Below are positions 33,958-43,034 of a DNA stretch of 64,000 nucleotides, in pieces (the stretch's first letter is position 1; the number at the start of each line of letters is the position of its first letter). The DNA is taken from NCBI RefSeq assembly GCF_002021815.1, contig NZ_CP019952.1:4433001-4497000 (forward strand), read 5' to 3'. The translations under genes were made by a program, and so were the position numbers. This DNA is from Pseudomonas parafulva (GTDB lineage Bacteria > Pseudomonadota > Gammaproteobacteria > Pseudomonadales > Pseudomonadaceae). The notes under the pieces were generated by a model. That model saw only the letters and a list, made by a program, of their open reading frames with translations. It searched no databases and had not been told where the DNA came from.

Positions 33958-36050
33958 CAGAGCTCCTCCCCGAGCAGTTGAAGAACCCCATAGGCTTCCT
34001 CCATCGCAGCTTTGATCTGCACATGGTTATAGGCGAAATCTGGATTACCCAGCAGGGCCTTGTTCTGGTAATACACCTCCCGCCAGCTTGGCGCGTTGGC
34101 CTTGCTGACGATGGCGTTTTTGCAGCGGTTTGGGTTGCAGCGAAGACTACCGACACACGGAATGGAGCTATCGAACTCCTCAGATTTGCCTCCGTAGCAG
34201 AAACCCTGACCAACGCTGATCACAGCAATGTGTTGCTTTGTCATTGCCTCAAAGATCTCGTCCTTGGTATACCCAGCCGCCATATACCCTTGGAATACCC
34301 GCTGTAGTCGCTCCTTATGCGCTTGAGCATTAACACCTGCGTAGTTGCCATCAGGATCAAAACGGTGCTGGTTGCTCTCCTTCTCAGCTTGGTGCCGCAG
34401 AGACTCTGCCTGGGAGCCACGCCCCCCACCCGAGGCCATCTTATCCGCTAGCTCGCCGTAGCTAAGAGTTGTCTTGCTGTATCGTTCAGAGCGGCTAACC
34501 CCAACGATCTCCCCGAAGTGCTTCAGCTGGTGAGAGATGAACGGAAGGCCCAAATCGGCACGGTACAACTGATGAGCCAGGGTGTGCCGCAACATATATG
34601 GGTTGAAGTCCAGTTTAGCGTGTACCTCAGGAGGCAGGTTCTTCTGGAAGAAACCGTCGATAGTGTGCTGAACACCGCTGCGCGAAAGAGATACGGACTT
34701 CTCTCCCCAAGGAACAGTGTCCATACTGGAGTACACGTAGTCGTTGTTTTTGAATTTTTTCATCCAGGCGCAGACACGCACGGCATCTCGCACAATAGGG
34801 ATCGCGATCCAAAAGTCGTCAAATAGCTCGACTAAATTCTCCTCATGTTTGGTAACCGCACTTCGTAGCAACCAAAAACGCCCGTCGAACTGCACGCAGG
34901 AATCCGTCAACAACTCAGCCAGCTCGGAGGGACGCATACCCGTGTATTGGCCAATAATATAATGGCAGGCGTAACAGACGGAGCTAAGGTACTTCCTAAA
35001 CTCGTCACCAAAGCCAGAACCTGTCTCATCCTTGTATTTGTTAAGAGCTGTTCTAGCATTGTACAATAAATAGTTACCCATAGAGGCGGCGGCAGAGTCA
35101 CCAAGCACATCCATTATCTGGTCATGCGAGAACCCCTTGGCAGCGAGCCGACTGCGAGTATAAATATTGAACTTAAGCGGATTCACTCCGTGATTATCTG
35201 CCTCGTGGTAACCTTTTTCAATCTTCCTCTTGAGGGATGCTTTGTCTACAACCTCGCCCCCCATTGCCTCAAGAAAGTCAACAATAGCGAAAGATGCTTT
35301 GAGCGAAGAAATTTCAAAGACCTTATTTTCCAAGACCTGTTTCTTCTTCACCTTTTCCGACTCAGGCCTAAGGGTGCCGCCGAGCATCTTCCACTCGAGG
35401 GTTGTGAGATCAACTCGGGGCAGAGGAGATCCGAAAACATTCTGCTCAAGATGGACTGAGTGAAGCACCTTGAAAAACTTCAGCAGGTTTTCATCAAACA
35501 CGTAATCGTAGGTTCTAGCTGCCGTTGCATAGAAATGTGCAGGCAGGCTCACGAGTGATGCCATGCCAATCTCAACATGTTCCTTACCAAGCTCATCTGC
35601 AGCGACGGCGTAGAGCTTGTCCAAGAATCGCAAGCCACTCTCGAAGATGCTAATAACCGTATTAGGCTTGGAAAGGGGCTGGTTGACCTTCATCGGATTG
35701 TCATCATCCGGAACGGCGCTAAGGGCCTTCCAATACACGATGAAAGCAGCCTTGAGCTCCAGAATAGCCAGATCTGGAATATTTTCGTGCCTCGTGAAAT
35801 TGATCTGAAGCTTCGAACCCCTGACGTATCGCGAAGCGTTTGGATAGTCTGCATTGAAGTCCCATTCCCCATGCAGGAAAAGCGAAAGCTGAGAAACTTT
35901 GAGGCTTTTCAGATAGGCCAAAAAATTAAGCGCTTCCTGATCCCAATCGGGCTGCGCCTCTTCAGAGAGGAATGCCTGAATTCGGCTCACAGTCGAGCGA
36001 AACTCCGAGAACATCAACAATGACGCGAAGCTAAACTGTTCCATGCTCAC
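33957..36050 (-). CDS. Large tyrosine recombinase (IntB/TnpB-like)
   Basis: A 697-residue site-specific recombinase. The N-terminal ~330 residues are a long DNA-binding/core part. Catalytic elements seen: first arginine in YTGMRPSELAELL near residue 375, LRHTLAHQLYRADLG with the second arginine near 490, ISHQLKHFGEIVG in place of the usual LGH, and tyrosine candidates in SERYSKTTLSYG near 515. The C-terminus has a cysteine pattern (FCYGG, CVGSLRCNPNRCKN) that could bind zinc. It overlaps the 793-aa gene by four bases and is essential, with the 409-aa protein, in the model for this element class. Confidence 0.85.
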   Translation of the reverse strand: MSMEQFSFASLLMFSEFRSTVSRIQAFLSEEAQPDWDQEALNFLAYLKSLKVSQLSLFLHGEWDFNADYPNASRYVRGSKLQINFTRHENIPDLAILELKAAFIVYWKALSAVPDDDNPMKVNQPLSKPNTVISIFESGLRFLDKLYAVAADELGKEHVEIGMASLVSLPAHFYATAARTYDYVFDENLLKFFKVLHSVHLEQNVFGSPLPRVDLTTLEWKMLGGTLRPESEKVKKKQVLENKVFEISSLKASFAIVDFLEAMGGEVVDKASLKRKIEKGYHEADNHGVNPLKFNIYTRSRLAAKGFSHDQIMDVLGDSAAASMGNYLLYNARTALNKYKDETGSGFGDEFRKYLSSVCYACHYIIGQYTGMRPSELAELLTDSCVQFDGRFWLLRSAVTKHEENLVELFDDFWIAIPIVRDAVRVCAWMKKFKNNDYVYSSMDTVPWGEKSVSLSRSGVQHTIDGFFQKNLPPEVHAKLDFNPYMLRHTLAHQLYRADLGLPFISHQLKHFGEIVGVSRSERYSKTTLSYGELADKMASGGGRGSQAESLRHQAEKESNQHRFDPDGNYAGVNAQAHKERLQRVFQGYMAAGYTKDEIFEAMTKQHIAVISVGQGFCYGGKSEEFDSSIPCVGSLRCNPNRCKNAIVSKANAPSWREVYYQNKALLGNPDFAYNHVQIKAAMEEAYGVLQLLGEEL

Positions 36051-38428
36051 AGGCCCACCCCATCAACCAAAATCGTGGTATCAACAAACTCCGCCAGCCG
36101 TCGGCCTTCAGCTAGTTCCTCTAAAGAAAACTCCGAAGTATTCTCACTCAGAATCTTGTTGAGCAAGGTCAGGTTTTCTCTCACGACACGTCCATATGGC
36201 GTATCCATGATGCGAGAAACTTCTGCAAGCTTCAGATAATCCCGCTCCATGGCAAATAGCTGCGGCAGATCCGATGCGGTCAGCATCACATTGGCACAGC
36301 CAAGGCACATGTTGTACATGGAGCAAGGACTACCCGGAACGTAAGAGCTGAGCTTCTTCACAAATTCGGGTGGGTTCATGATGTTGGCACAGCTAGCAAG
36401 AGGAGTTTTGAAGACGACCCTCGGTGCTCCGACATTCACCGCCTCAATGAGCTCAACCTTCTTTTCCGGAACCACTTGGCGCTTGTGCATTTCAGGCTCC
36501 ATAGCCGATTCGTGAACCTGGCTAAGAGCGACGGTAAGCTTGGCGCGGGCCATGGCGTTGAAATCCATGCGATCAAGGTAAGCCATGGTAGTTTCCACAT
36601 GCTTGTGACCAAGAATGAGCTGAATCTCACGAATCGTGACATCTCGCTCCACAAGCTCGCTGATGAAGCTTGGGCGAAGGCGGGATGCGCTGAGGCTCAG
36701 AGGCACCCCAGAGTCATCGAGGAGTCCTTTACGCTTCGCATAGGCTCCGAAAAGCACAGACATCACTGCAATTTTGGATGTCGAAAGGGCCTTGATCTTT
36801 CTATAGCTGGCAGGCGCGCTCGACTCCCAGATGAACAGCCTTTTCTTGGCTTCAGCCGGTGCATTTTTCCGAATACCAGCTGTAAGGAACTTCACTTCCT
36901 CAAAGATCTTCGCCACCTCTTTGGATTGTGATGTGGTGAGCCATGTGATCTCCGCATCGAACAAGTCGAGGTGCATGACCTTTCCGCCGTCCGAGCGCTC
37001 CTTCCAATACCGGAGACATGGCCGAAGCGTGAGCTCATGCTCTTTCACATAGTCATCCAGGTTCATCAGTCTGAGTGAGTCGGCGTTGAGGCCGGTGATC
37101 TGTGCAAGCTTAACGATATAAGGCGTGATCACAGCAGAATCGACAATGTGGTGAACGCCCCAGCTTTGCATGACATCTCGGATACCAATATCGGCACGAG
37201 TGAGGATACTCAGATAAGCCCTTACATATGGATCAGACTCATCAGCGGTGAAGCCGAGACTTGAGCAACCGAACTTGTTCTCAAAAATCCATCGAGCGTT
37301 TTCGAGAGTTCCCTGGCCATGCTTCAACAGCCCGTCAGTGCCAACGGGATCCACACCAACACCAGACTGCACGTAGGGCTGTGCCAGACGGTTGTTGAGC
37401 AGGATATCCTCGTCAACACTCTGCGAGATACGTAGACGCTCATCCACAGAGTATGGACGATAGGTGTCAGTCACACGATTAGCATCAAAGCCTGGGGAGT
37501 TAATAAAGCTAGACCCGTCGTATCCTTTGACGCTAGACACTGTACCAAGCGTCTTACGGAAAGAGCTCATCAAAGTGTTAGCGTGATTTGGGGATAAATC
37601 TCCCGTGATCACCCGCTGTTCCAAATGTGAGCGAAAACGAGGTAGAACAAACGGATCGAGAATATCGCCAATAGATTCCATGCCTGTTAGGCCAAGTTCG
37701 ACGAAAAACTTCGCCACCCATTTGAACGTCTCCAAATAGTTGCTCAGACCCGAATCGCTCGCAGCCTTAAGTGATGCAGAGGCAAAGGCGTGCTTAATGC
37801 TTTGAAATGGCCTACCAGGGCCGGGGCGTTCGTAGTCGTCCGTGCAGTCCAGTGGAAGCGCTTTGAGGCGCTTGAAATCCACAAGACCATGCTCTACTGG
37901 CTCAAACTTCTCTTTACTGTCAATCCGCTCGTGTACGGTCTGATACGCACCCGAAATAACACCAAGCTTTTGAAGGTCGTCATTGATTTCGTCATAAGCA
38001 CGGCGAACAGTTGGATAGGCACTCATTGCCGATTGGATCGATGCCAATTCGGGCACAAGCTTGAGGCCACGCTTCATGCTCAGTTGATTGCCAAAAATCG
38101 GAAGTGTGAGCTTCTGCTCGCTGCTCAAAGACCTGTACCAACCCAGCAACTTAAGGCGCCAATTCGTAGCTGTCGCGGCTTCGCCCTGTTCGATCAAGCC
38201 ATCAACCAGCATGTTCAAAATGAGCTTGTTCTCGGCGATCTCAAATGTCTCCGAGGACACATCAAGGCCATAGCTAGAGACGTAGGAAGGACTCAGCATA
38301 AGGGACGCAAAGCGCCCGCTATCATTGTCCGCGAACTCTACTTTGTAATAGCCCAGTGGATCTTTCTCGACCTCATCGAGCCAAGTGAGGACATGCATTG
38401 TTTCAACAGCAGATTCAAAGATGCTCAT
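36047..38428 (-). CDS. Tyrosine-recombinase-fold protein with degenerate active site (Tfp-like)
   Basis: A 793-residue protein that resembles a recombinase but lacks key residues. The first catalytic arginine position reads ITGLNADSLRLMNLDD, with N where R is usual. The HxxR box reads SASRLRPSFISELV, with serine in place of histidine. LILGHKHVETTMAYLDR, with LGH and tyrosine, is retained. A cysteine-rich C-terminus (CSMYNMCLGCANVM) resembles a zinc site. This combination fits the non-catalytic tfp partner reported in SE-type elements. It overlaps both neighbours by four bases. A structural role in the recombination complex is inferred. Confidence 0.75.
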   Translation of the reverse strand: MSIFESAVETMHVLTWLDEVEKDPLGYYKVEFADNDSGRFASLMLSPSYVSSYGLDVSSETFEIAENKLILNMLVDGLIEQGEAATATNWRLKLLGWYRSLSSEQKLTLPIFGNQLSMKRGLKLVPELASIQSAMSAYPTVRRAYDEINDDLQKLGVISGAYQTVHERIDSKEKFEPVEHGLVDFKRLKALPLDCTDDYERPGPGRPFQSIKHAFASASLKAASDSGLSNYLETFKWVAKFFVELGLTGMESIGDILDPFVLPRFRSHLEQRVITGDLSPNHANTLMSSFRKTLGTVSSVKGYDGSSFINSPGFDANRVTDTYRPYSVDERLRISQSVDEDILLNNRLAQPYVQSGVGVDPVGTDGLLKHGQGTLENARWIFENKFGCSSLGFTADESDPYVRAYLSILTRADIGIRDVMQSWGVHHIVDSAVITPYIVKLAQITGLNADSLRLMNLDDYVKEHELTLRPCLRYWKERSDGGKVMHLDLFDAEITWLTTSQSKEVAKIFEEVKFLTAGIRKNAPAEAKKRLFIWESSAPASYRKIKALSTSKIAVMSVLFGAYAKRKGLLDDSGVPLSLSASRLRPSFISELVERDVTIREIQLILGHKHVETTMAYLDRMDFNAMARAKLTVALSQVHESAMEPEMHKRQVVPEKKVELIEAVNVGAPRVVFKTPLASCANIMNPPEFVKKLSSYVPGSPCSMYNMCLGCANVMLTASDLPQLFAMERDYLKLAEVSRIMDTPYGRVVRENLTLLNKILSENTSEFSLEELAEGRRLAEFVDTTILVDGVGL

Positions 38429-39654
38429 TTCATATCCCCCAGGCGGATTTTGAGTGTGGTCTCAGCAGAAAGATCCTGCATGTTTTTAGCGCGAGTGGTT
38501 ACCTCGCCATCAGGGGATAGCAAACTAAAGATCTCGTGTGGAATCTGCGTGTAAATTTCGGTGATTTTATCTCTGGAGTGCCCAAGATGCCGCTGAGCCA
38601 CAGCAAGGCGACCCAAGTAGTCTTTACCGAGATCCGGACTACTTAAAATGGCATAAGCGTTTCCATGGCGCAACTTATGCGGGGAGATAGAACGATCAAT
38701 CAGTTTTTTCTTTACGGCTCGCTCTGAAAGGCGCTCTAGAAGCTTGCTCACAGCATCCGCATTGTAAGGCTTACCATCAGCATTAAAGAAACACGGGGTA
38801 TGCTCAGGACTTTCGTACTGACGAGCATACTTCCGATACAGCGGCGTTGAATGATAGGCCCTAATGCGCTCAAGGGTTGCCCGGCTAACAATAGAAATTC
38901 TTGGCTTATACTCGCCACCAGGCCCCTTACTGCCATCAATAGTAAGAGGGCAGTATTCTGGAGGAAGCGCCTCCTCAATATCATCCGAGTAGAATTGGGA
39001 GCGAGCGAAGTTGAGGGCATGATTGACTGCACCTAAAGTCACACGACCAACTTCGCTGCGGCGCAGCCCACTGTCAAAAATGAACTGAATTACAGCACGC
39101 TCTCGCTCATAAGGAGTAGACTTGATAAGATGCTTTAAGTCTTGGAGCGAGCAGGGAATAACAAGTTCACGCTTAGGAGTAGGCGAGATGAACCCACCCG
39201 CATAAGGATTATCCTGCCTCCTGGCTGGTTTATGTTTACTAGCCACGCACAAGAAGTCACTGTATAGAGCCATCAAACAACTATCCCTGTTCCTGATAGT
39301 TGTTGAACTGAGGCCCTCTACTTCACGCAGGTAGGCAAAGTACCGCCCAATAGTGTTCTTAGTTACGGCTAGTAGGATTTCATCGTATGAAGCCGACGCA
39401 AAGTTTGGCTGAGTCTTGAACCAATCGAGCGAATAGCCGATGTTCTGGCCATAGGTCTGAGCAGATGTGTCTGCTAATTTTTTGTGCCGAATGGCGTATG
39501 AAAGGTACTCACTCGCGAGGGGCACCAGCCTCTCCTCGGAGTCAAAAAGCCCCACCCCTGTGACTGCCACCTGGCCATCGACCAGCGGCCCATCTTCGTT
39601 GACCAGCGAGCCTTGGAGCTCCACCAGCCGATCTCTTGTGACTACTACCTTCAC
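38425..39654 (-). CDS. Tyrosine recombinase (IntA/TnpA-like)
   Basis: A 409-residue integrase with SAM-like N-terminal domain (YLSYAIRHKKLADTSAQTYG) and a full catalytic set: R in FIFDSGLRRSEVGR near 198, H and R in SPHKLRHGNAYAIL near 326, LGHSRDK near 359, and tyrosine in ITEIYTQIPHE near 368. Start is GTG at 39654 after AGAGGTA. It is the first gene of the operon and sits next to the right end, so it reads away from the integration boundary. It should catalyse strand exchange at the thyA site with its larger partner. Confidence 0.92.
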   Translation of the reverse strand: MKVVVTRDRLVELQGSLVNEDGPLVDGQVAVTGVGLFDSEERLVPLASEYLSYAIRHKKLADTSAQTYGQNIGYSLDWFKTQPNFASASYDEILLAVTKNTIGRYFAYLREVEGLSSTTIRNRDSCLMALYSDFLCVASKHKPARRQDNPYAGGFISPTPKRELVIPCSLQDLKHLIKSTPYERERAVIQFIFDSGLRRSEVGRVTLGAVNHALNFARSQFYSDDIEEALPPEYCPLTIDGSKGPGGEYKPRISIVSRATLERIRAYHSTPLYRKYARQYESPEHTPCFFNADGKPYNADAVSKLLERLSERAVKKKLIDRSISPHKLRHGNAYAILSSPDLGKDYLGRLAVAQRHLGHSRDKITEIYTQIPHEIFSLLSPDGEVTTRAKNMQDLSAETTLKIRLGDMK

Positions 39655-39681
39655 TGACTACCTCTGCTTCGAAGGCCGCCC

Positions 39682-39709
39682 ATCCTATGCAGAATGTGCA
39701 GCTTGTCAA
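39682..39709 (-). promoter_or_regulatory. Promoter of the recombinase operon
   Basis: On the minus strand TTGACA (39709-39704) and TAGGAT (39687-39682) are 16 bp apart, with the first codon of the 409-aa recombinase 28 bp further on. The spacer contains CTGCACATT (39701-39693), also found at the left end, so recombinase binding could repress its own promoter. Confidence 0.65.
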
Positions 39710-39756
39710 GGTCAAGAAATAGTAGGAAGAAAGGTAAATTTTTTTAGGCTAGGAGC

Positions 39757-39767
39757 GCGTACTGTGC
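39757..39767 (-). repeat. Inverted terminal motif, right copy
   Basis: GCACAGTACGC on the minus strand, about 22 bp inside the right boundary; matches 8914-8924 at the left end in inverted orientation. Confidence 0.55.
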
Positions 39768-39788
39768 GCTTTTCCCTACGTCCGATAA

Positions 39789-40448
39789 AAGGCCAAGGTC
39801 GTTGGAGCGGATGTAAAGCGTCAGTGAAAGCTCGCGCGTTTCCACGTTGGGGTGGAACTGGTAGAGCAAGTGACAAGGCGGCAGGGCCATTTCATCCAGC
39901 TGGGCGCAGTTCCAGCCGTGGAACAGGATGCGTCGGCTGCCAGGATCGTTGGCGATGGTGTCCAGGCACTGGCGGACCTGATCGATGGCCTTGTAGAGGA
40001 TGACAAACGCCACGCCACCCTCTTCATCCTGGGCAATCTGCCGGAAGCCGGCCTTTTCCGCCATCTCGATCGCGGCCTGATTGCTCAGGGCGATGCGCTT
40101 GTAGCCCGGCCATTGCCGCCACTGTACCCCGTAGATCTCGCCCAGGTCGTCATGGCCCTGGCGGAACGGGTTGGCCAACCACTGGGCATTTTCGTTGGCG
40201 TTCTGGTCCCAGACCTTGCAACCCAACTCACGGAATTGGCCGGCATTGCGAACCCCGCGCAGGAAGCCCACCATTTCGCCGATGGCCGACTTGAACGCGA
40301 GCTTGCGCGTGGTGATAGCGGGGAAGCCCTTCTGCAGGTCGAAGCGCAGCATCGCCCCTGGCAGGCTGATGGTGCGGATGCCGGTACGGTTTTCCTGCAA
40401 CGTGCCGTTTTCGATAACGTCGCGGACCAGGTCCAGATACTGTTTCAT
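39789..40448 (-). pseudogene. thyA: 5' fragment of native thymidylate synthase gene
   Basis: The first 220 codons of the host ThyA remain, from [15 protein letters not shown] through the catalytic cysteine in [12 protein letters not shown] to RSNDLGL, where family members continue [10 protein letters not shown]. Here the frame runs into the element and stops at 39744 after a foreign tail ending SAQYALLA. The dUMP-binding C-terminal third is missing and lies at 8515-8829. The native protein is of the longer Pseudomonas type (about 324 residues when joined). It starts 49 bp after lgt, its usual operon partner. Confidence 0.95.
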
Positions 40449-40497
40449 GGCTTACCTGTAGCTAGACGGCAGGGGATCGCCCCTGCCGGGAGAGTGA

Positions 40498-41304
40498 TCA
40501 GGCGGGTGTCGCCGTAGGCTTGCGATTATAAGCCCACCAGATGAGCCCAAGGCCAGCCACGATCATGGGGATGCACAGAATCTGACCCATGGTCAGCCAT
40601 CCCCACGCCAGGTAACCGAGCTGGGCATCCGGCACCCGCACGAACTCGACGATGAAACGGAAAATACCGTAGAACAACGCGAACATTCCGGAAACTGCCA
40701 TGGTTGGCCGGGGTTTGCGCGAGTACAGCCAGAGAATCACGAACAGTGCCACGCCTTCGAGGGCGAACTGATACAGCTGCGAAGGGTGGCGCGGCAACTG
40801 CGCCGGGTCGCTGAACGGCGGGAAGGTCATCGCCCATGGCACATCGGTCGGTTTGCCCCACAGTTCAGCATTGATGAAATTGCCGATACGCCCGGCACCC
40901 AGGCCGATCGGCACCAGCGGGGCGACGAAGTCCATGAGTTCGAAGAACGACTTGTTGTTGCGCTTGCCGAACCACAGTGCAGCCAGCATCACGCCAATGA
41001 AACCGCCGTGGAACGACATGCCGCCTTTCCAGACCTCGAAGATCAACGTCGGGTTGGCCAGGTACGCGTGCAGGTCGTAGAACAGCACATAGCCCAAACG
41101 TCCCCCTACGATCACGCCCATCGACAGCCAGAAGACCAGGTCGGAAAGCTTTTCGCGGCTCCAGGTAGGGTCGAACCGGTTGAGGCGGCGGGTGGCCAGT
41201 AACCAGGCCCCGCCAATGCCGATCAGGTACATCAGGCCGTACCAATGGATTTTCAGCGGTCCGATGGCCAGTGCCACGGGGTCTATCTGCGGGTAAGGCA
41301 GCAT
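40498..41304 (-). CDS. lgt: Prolipoprotein diacylglyceryl transferase
   Basis: This inner-membrane enzyme transfers diacylglycerol from phosphatidylglycerol to the lipobox cysteine of prolipoproteins. The 268 residues contain at least seven hydrophobic segments, the H-rich [13 protein letters not shown] region, the signature [17 protein letters not shown] and [13 protein letters not shown]. It starts [15 protein letters not shown] as other Pseudomonas Lgt proteins do. It precedes thyA on the same strand and follows the TauE-like gene by 16 bp; lgt-thyA adjacency is widely conserved in proteobacteria. Confidence 0.96.
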   Translation of the reverse strand: MLPYPQIDPVALAIGPLKIHWYGLMYLIGIGGAWLLATRRLNRFDPTWSREKLSDLVFWLSMGVIVGGRLGYVLFYDLHAYLANPTLIFEVWKGGMSFHGGFIGVMLAALWFGKRNNKSFFELMDFVAPLVPIGLGAGRIGNFINAELWGKPTDVPWAMTFPPFSDPAQLPRHPSQLYQFALEGVALFVILWLYSRKPRPTMAVSGMFALFYGIFRFIVEFVRVPDAQLGYLAWGWLTMGQILCIPMIVAGLGLIWWAYNRKPTATPA

Positions 41305-41320
41305 TTAACATCCTCTCGAT

Positions 41321-42103
41321 TCAAATCAGAAAGCTCAGGCCTACACAGAACAACAGGGCCGCAAACAGGCGCTTCAACAGGCGCGGTGACAGTCTGTGAG
41401 CCAGCCGCGCCCCGTAACGTGCGAAAAACATGCTGGTCACGGCGATGCCGACCATCGCCGGCAGGTAGATGTAACCGACGCTGTGCGGCGGCAGCTGGGG
41501 TTCATGCCAGCCCAGCACCATGAAACCCGCTGCACTGGCGATCGCAATGGGCAGGCCACACGCTGACGACGTCGCCACGGCCTGCTGCATGGGCAGGCTG
41601 CGCCAGGTCAGGAAGGGTACAGTCAGCGAGCCGCCACCGATGCCGAAAATGGCCGACGCCCAGCCGATTACGCCACCCGCTGCCACCCGTGCAGCCTTGC
41701 CGGGCACACCGCGGCTGGCCTTGGGCTTGAGGTCCAGTGCCATCTGCGCGGCAATCACCAAGGCGAAGACGCCAATGATCTTCTGCAGCATGGGCCCCTG
41801 GATCAGCGACGCCGTCTTGGCCCCGACACCAGCACCCAGCAGGATCCCCAAGGTCATCCAGGCAAAGATCGGCCATTGCACCGCGCCTTTGCGGTGATGC
41901 TCGAGCACGGCGTTGATGGAGGTGAAGACGATGGAGGCCAGGGATGTGCCTACCGCTAGGTGCGTCAACACCGAGGCGTCAAAGCCCTGCAATGTGAAGC
42001 TGAACACGAGCACAGGCACGATGATGATGCCCCCGCCCACGCCGAACAGGCCGGCCAGCACCCCCGCACATGCACCTAATACCAGATAGAGCACGAATTC
42101 CAT
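41321..42103 (-). CDS. TauE/SafE family permease
   Basis: A 260-residue polytopic membrane protein with about eight helices and the family glycine motifs GLFGVGGGIIIVPVL near residue 18 and IFGIGGGSLTVPFL near 150. Family members export or import sulfur-containing organic anions such as sulfite or sulfoacetate, but the substrate here cannot be told. Start ATG at 42103 follows GGGGAAG; an upstream in-frame ATG adds seven residues. It lies 16 bp before lgt and is divergent from the NRDE gene. Confidence 0.88.
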   Translation of the reverse strand: MEFVLYLVLGACAGVLAGLFGVGGGIIIVPVLVFSFTLQGFDASVLTHLAVGTSLASIVFTSINAVLEHHRKGAVQWPIFAWMTLGILLGAGVGAKTASLIQGPMLQKIIGVFALVIAAQMALDLKPKASRGVPGKAARVAAGGVIGWASAIFGIGGGSLTVPFLTWRSLPMQQAVATSSACGLPIAIASAAGFMVLGWHEPQLPPHSVGYIYLPAMVGIAVTSMFFARYGARLAHRLSPRLLKRLFAALLFCVGLSFLI

Positions 42104-42230
42104 TCGGCTTCCCCGAGAAATCAATCCGGCATGGTAACGGAAGCTGGGTTCGCGGCTCTAGTGAAGTCTGTGTCAGGTTGGATCTGTCCCGCTGCCTGGG
42201 TACAGTGGAAGAAAACACAGGACCCGAAGA

Positions 42231-42977
42231 ATGTGCCTGATCGTATTCGCGTGGCGGCCAGGGCATGCCCTGCCCCTGATCGTGGCGGCCAACCGTGATG
42301 AGTTCTACGCCCGCCCTACCCTGGCGTTGGCACCGTGGGAAGAGGCGCCGCAGGTGTACGCCGGTAGGGACCTGGAGGCTGGCGGGACTTGGCTGGGGAT
42401 CGGCCCGCAGGGACGTTTCGCCGCGTTGACCAATATCCGCGACCCCAGGCAGGCACTGGGATCGCGTTCGCGTGGCGAGTTGGTGGCCGCTTTTCTGAAG
42501 GGAGAGCAAACCGTGGAGGCGTATCTGGCTCAGGTGGCCAGCCGAGCCGACCAGTATTCAGGGTTCAACCTGCTCATCGGCAATGACCATGCCCTGGGTT
42601 ACGTCAACGCCAGGGAAGCAGCGCCACGCCTGCTTGAGGCAGGGGTGTACGGGCTTTCCAATGCGCAGCTTGATACCCCATGGCCAAAACTGGTCAAGGC
42701 GCGCAGCCGCCTGGAGGGGTTATTGGAAAAGCCCGATCCAGAGCAACTGCTGGCACTGCTGGCCGATGACGAGCCTGTAGCCGACGCCCAGTTGCCGGAA
42801 ACGGGTGTTGGCCTGGCAACCGAAAAACTGTTGTCGAGCGCGTTCATCGCCAGTCAGAACTACGGCACACGCGCCAGTACCGTGCTGATCGTCGATGATC
42901 GAGGACAAAGGCAGTTAATCGAACGCAGCTTCGGCCCGTTCGGGTCCCTTGTCGGGGAGGTGAAACGCTTGGTTTGA
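42231..42977 (+). CDS. NRDE family (TANGO2-like) protein
   Basis: A 248-residue protein of the NRDE/TANGO2 family, recognised by MCLIVFAWRPGHALPLIVAANRDEF at the N-terminus, GGTWLGIGPQGRFAALTNIR near residue 55, and GYVNAREAAPRLLEAGVYGLSN in the middle. The family has an N-terminal nucleophile-like fold with cysteine at position 2. Eukaryotic homologues affect haem and lipid handling; the bacterial role is not settled. It is divergent from the TauE-like gene and convergent with ptsP. Confidence 0.88.
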   Translation: MCLIVFAWRPGHALPLIVAANRDEFYARPTLALAPWEEAPQVYAGRDLEAGGTWLGIGPQGRFAALTNIRDPRQALGSRSRGELVAAFLKGEQTVEAYLAQVASRADQYSGFNLLIGNDHALGYVNAREAAPRLLEAGVYGLSNAQLDTPWPKLVKARSRLEGLLEKPDPEQLLALLADDEPVADAQLPETGVGLATEKLLSSAFIASQNYGTRASTVLIVDDRGQRQLIERSFGPFGSLVGEVKRLV

Positions 42978-43034
42978 TCACCCAGGCCGGCCTTGTGCGC
43001 AGGTCAACTATTAAGGCGCCAGCACACGCGGCGC

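Larger units (their letters stand above)
8830..39788 (-). mobile_element. Integrative element inserted in thyA (SE-6945-like), ~31 kb
   Basis: Boundaries are the two points where native ThyA coding sequence stops: after GGC-CTT on the right and before CTG-GGT on the left; they are good to a few bases. The right end carries a recombinase operon reading inward: two tyrosine recombinases, a third recombinase-fold protein, an HTH/coiled-coil protein, and a replacement thyA. This matches, from memory, the intA-tfp-intB-srap core of strand-biased circularizing integrative elements. No conjugation, replication or phage structural genes were seen. Cargo is dominated by candidate antiphage genes. Local A+T content is clearly higher than in the flanks. 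A Tn554-like three-protein transposon is the main alternative name. Confidence 0.88.

Noticed and set aside
8830..39788. Island as a prophage or conjugative element
   Set aside because: No capsid, terminase, tail, lysis, relaxase or type IV secretion genes were recognised; the recombinase set and end structure indicate an integrative element without its own transfer genes.
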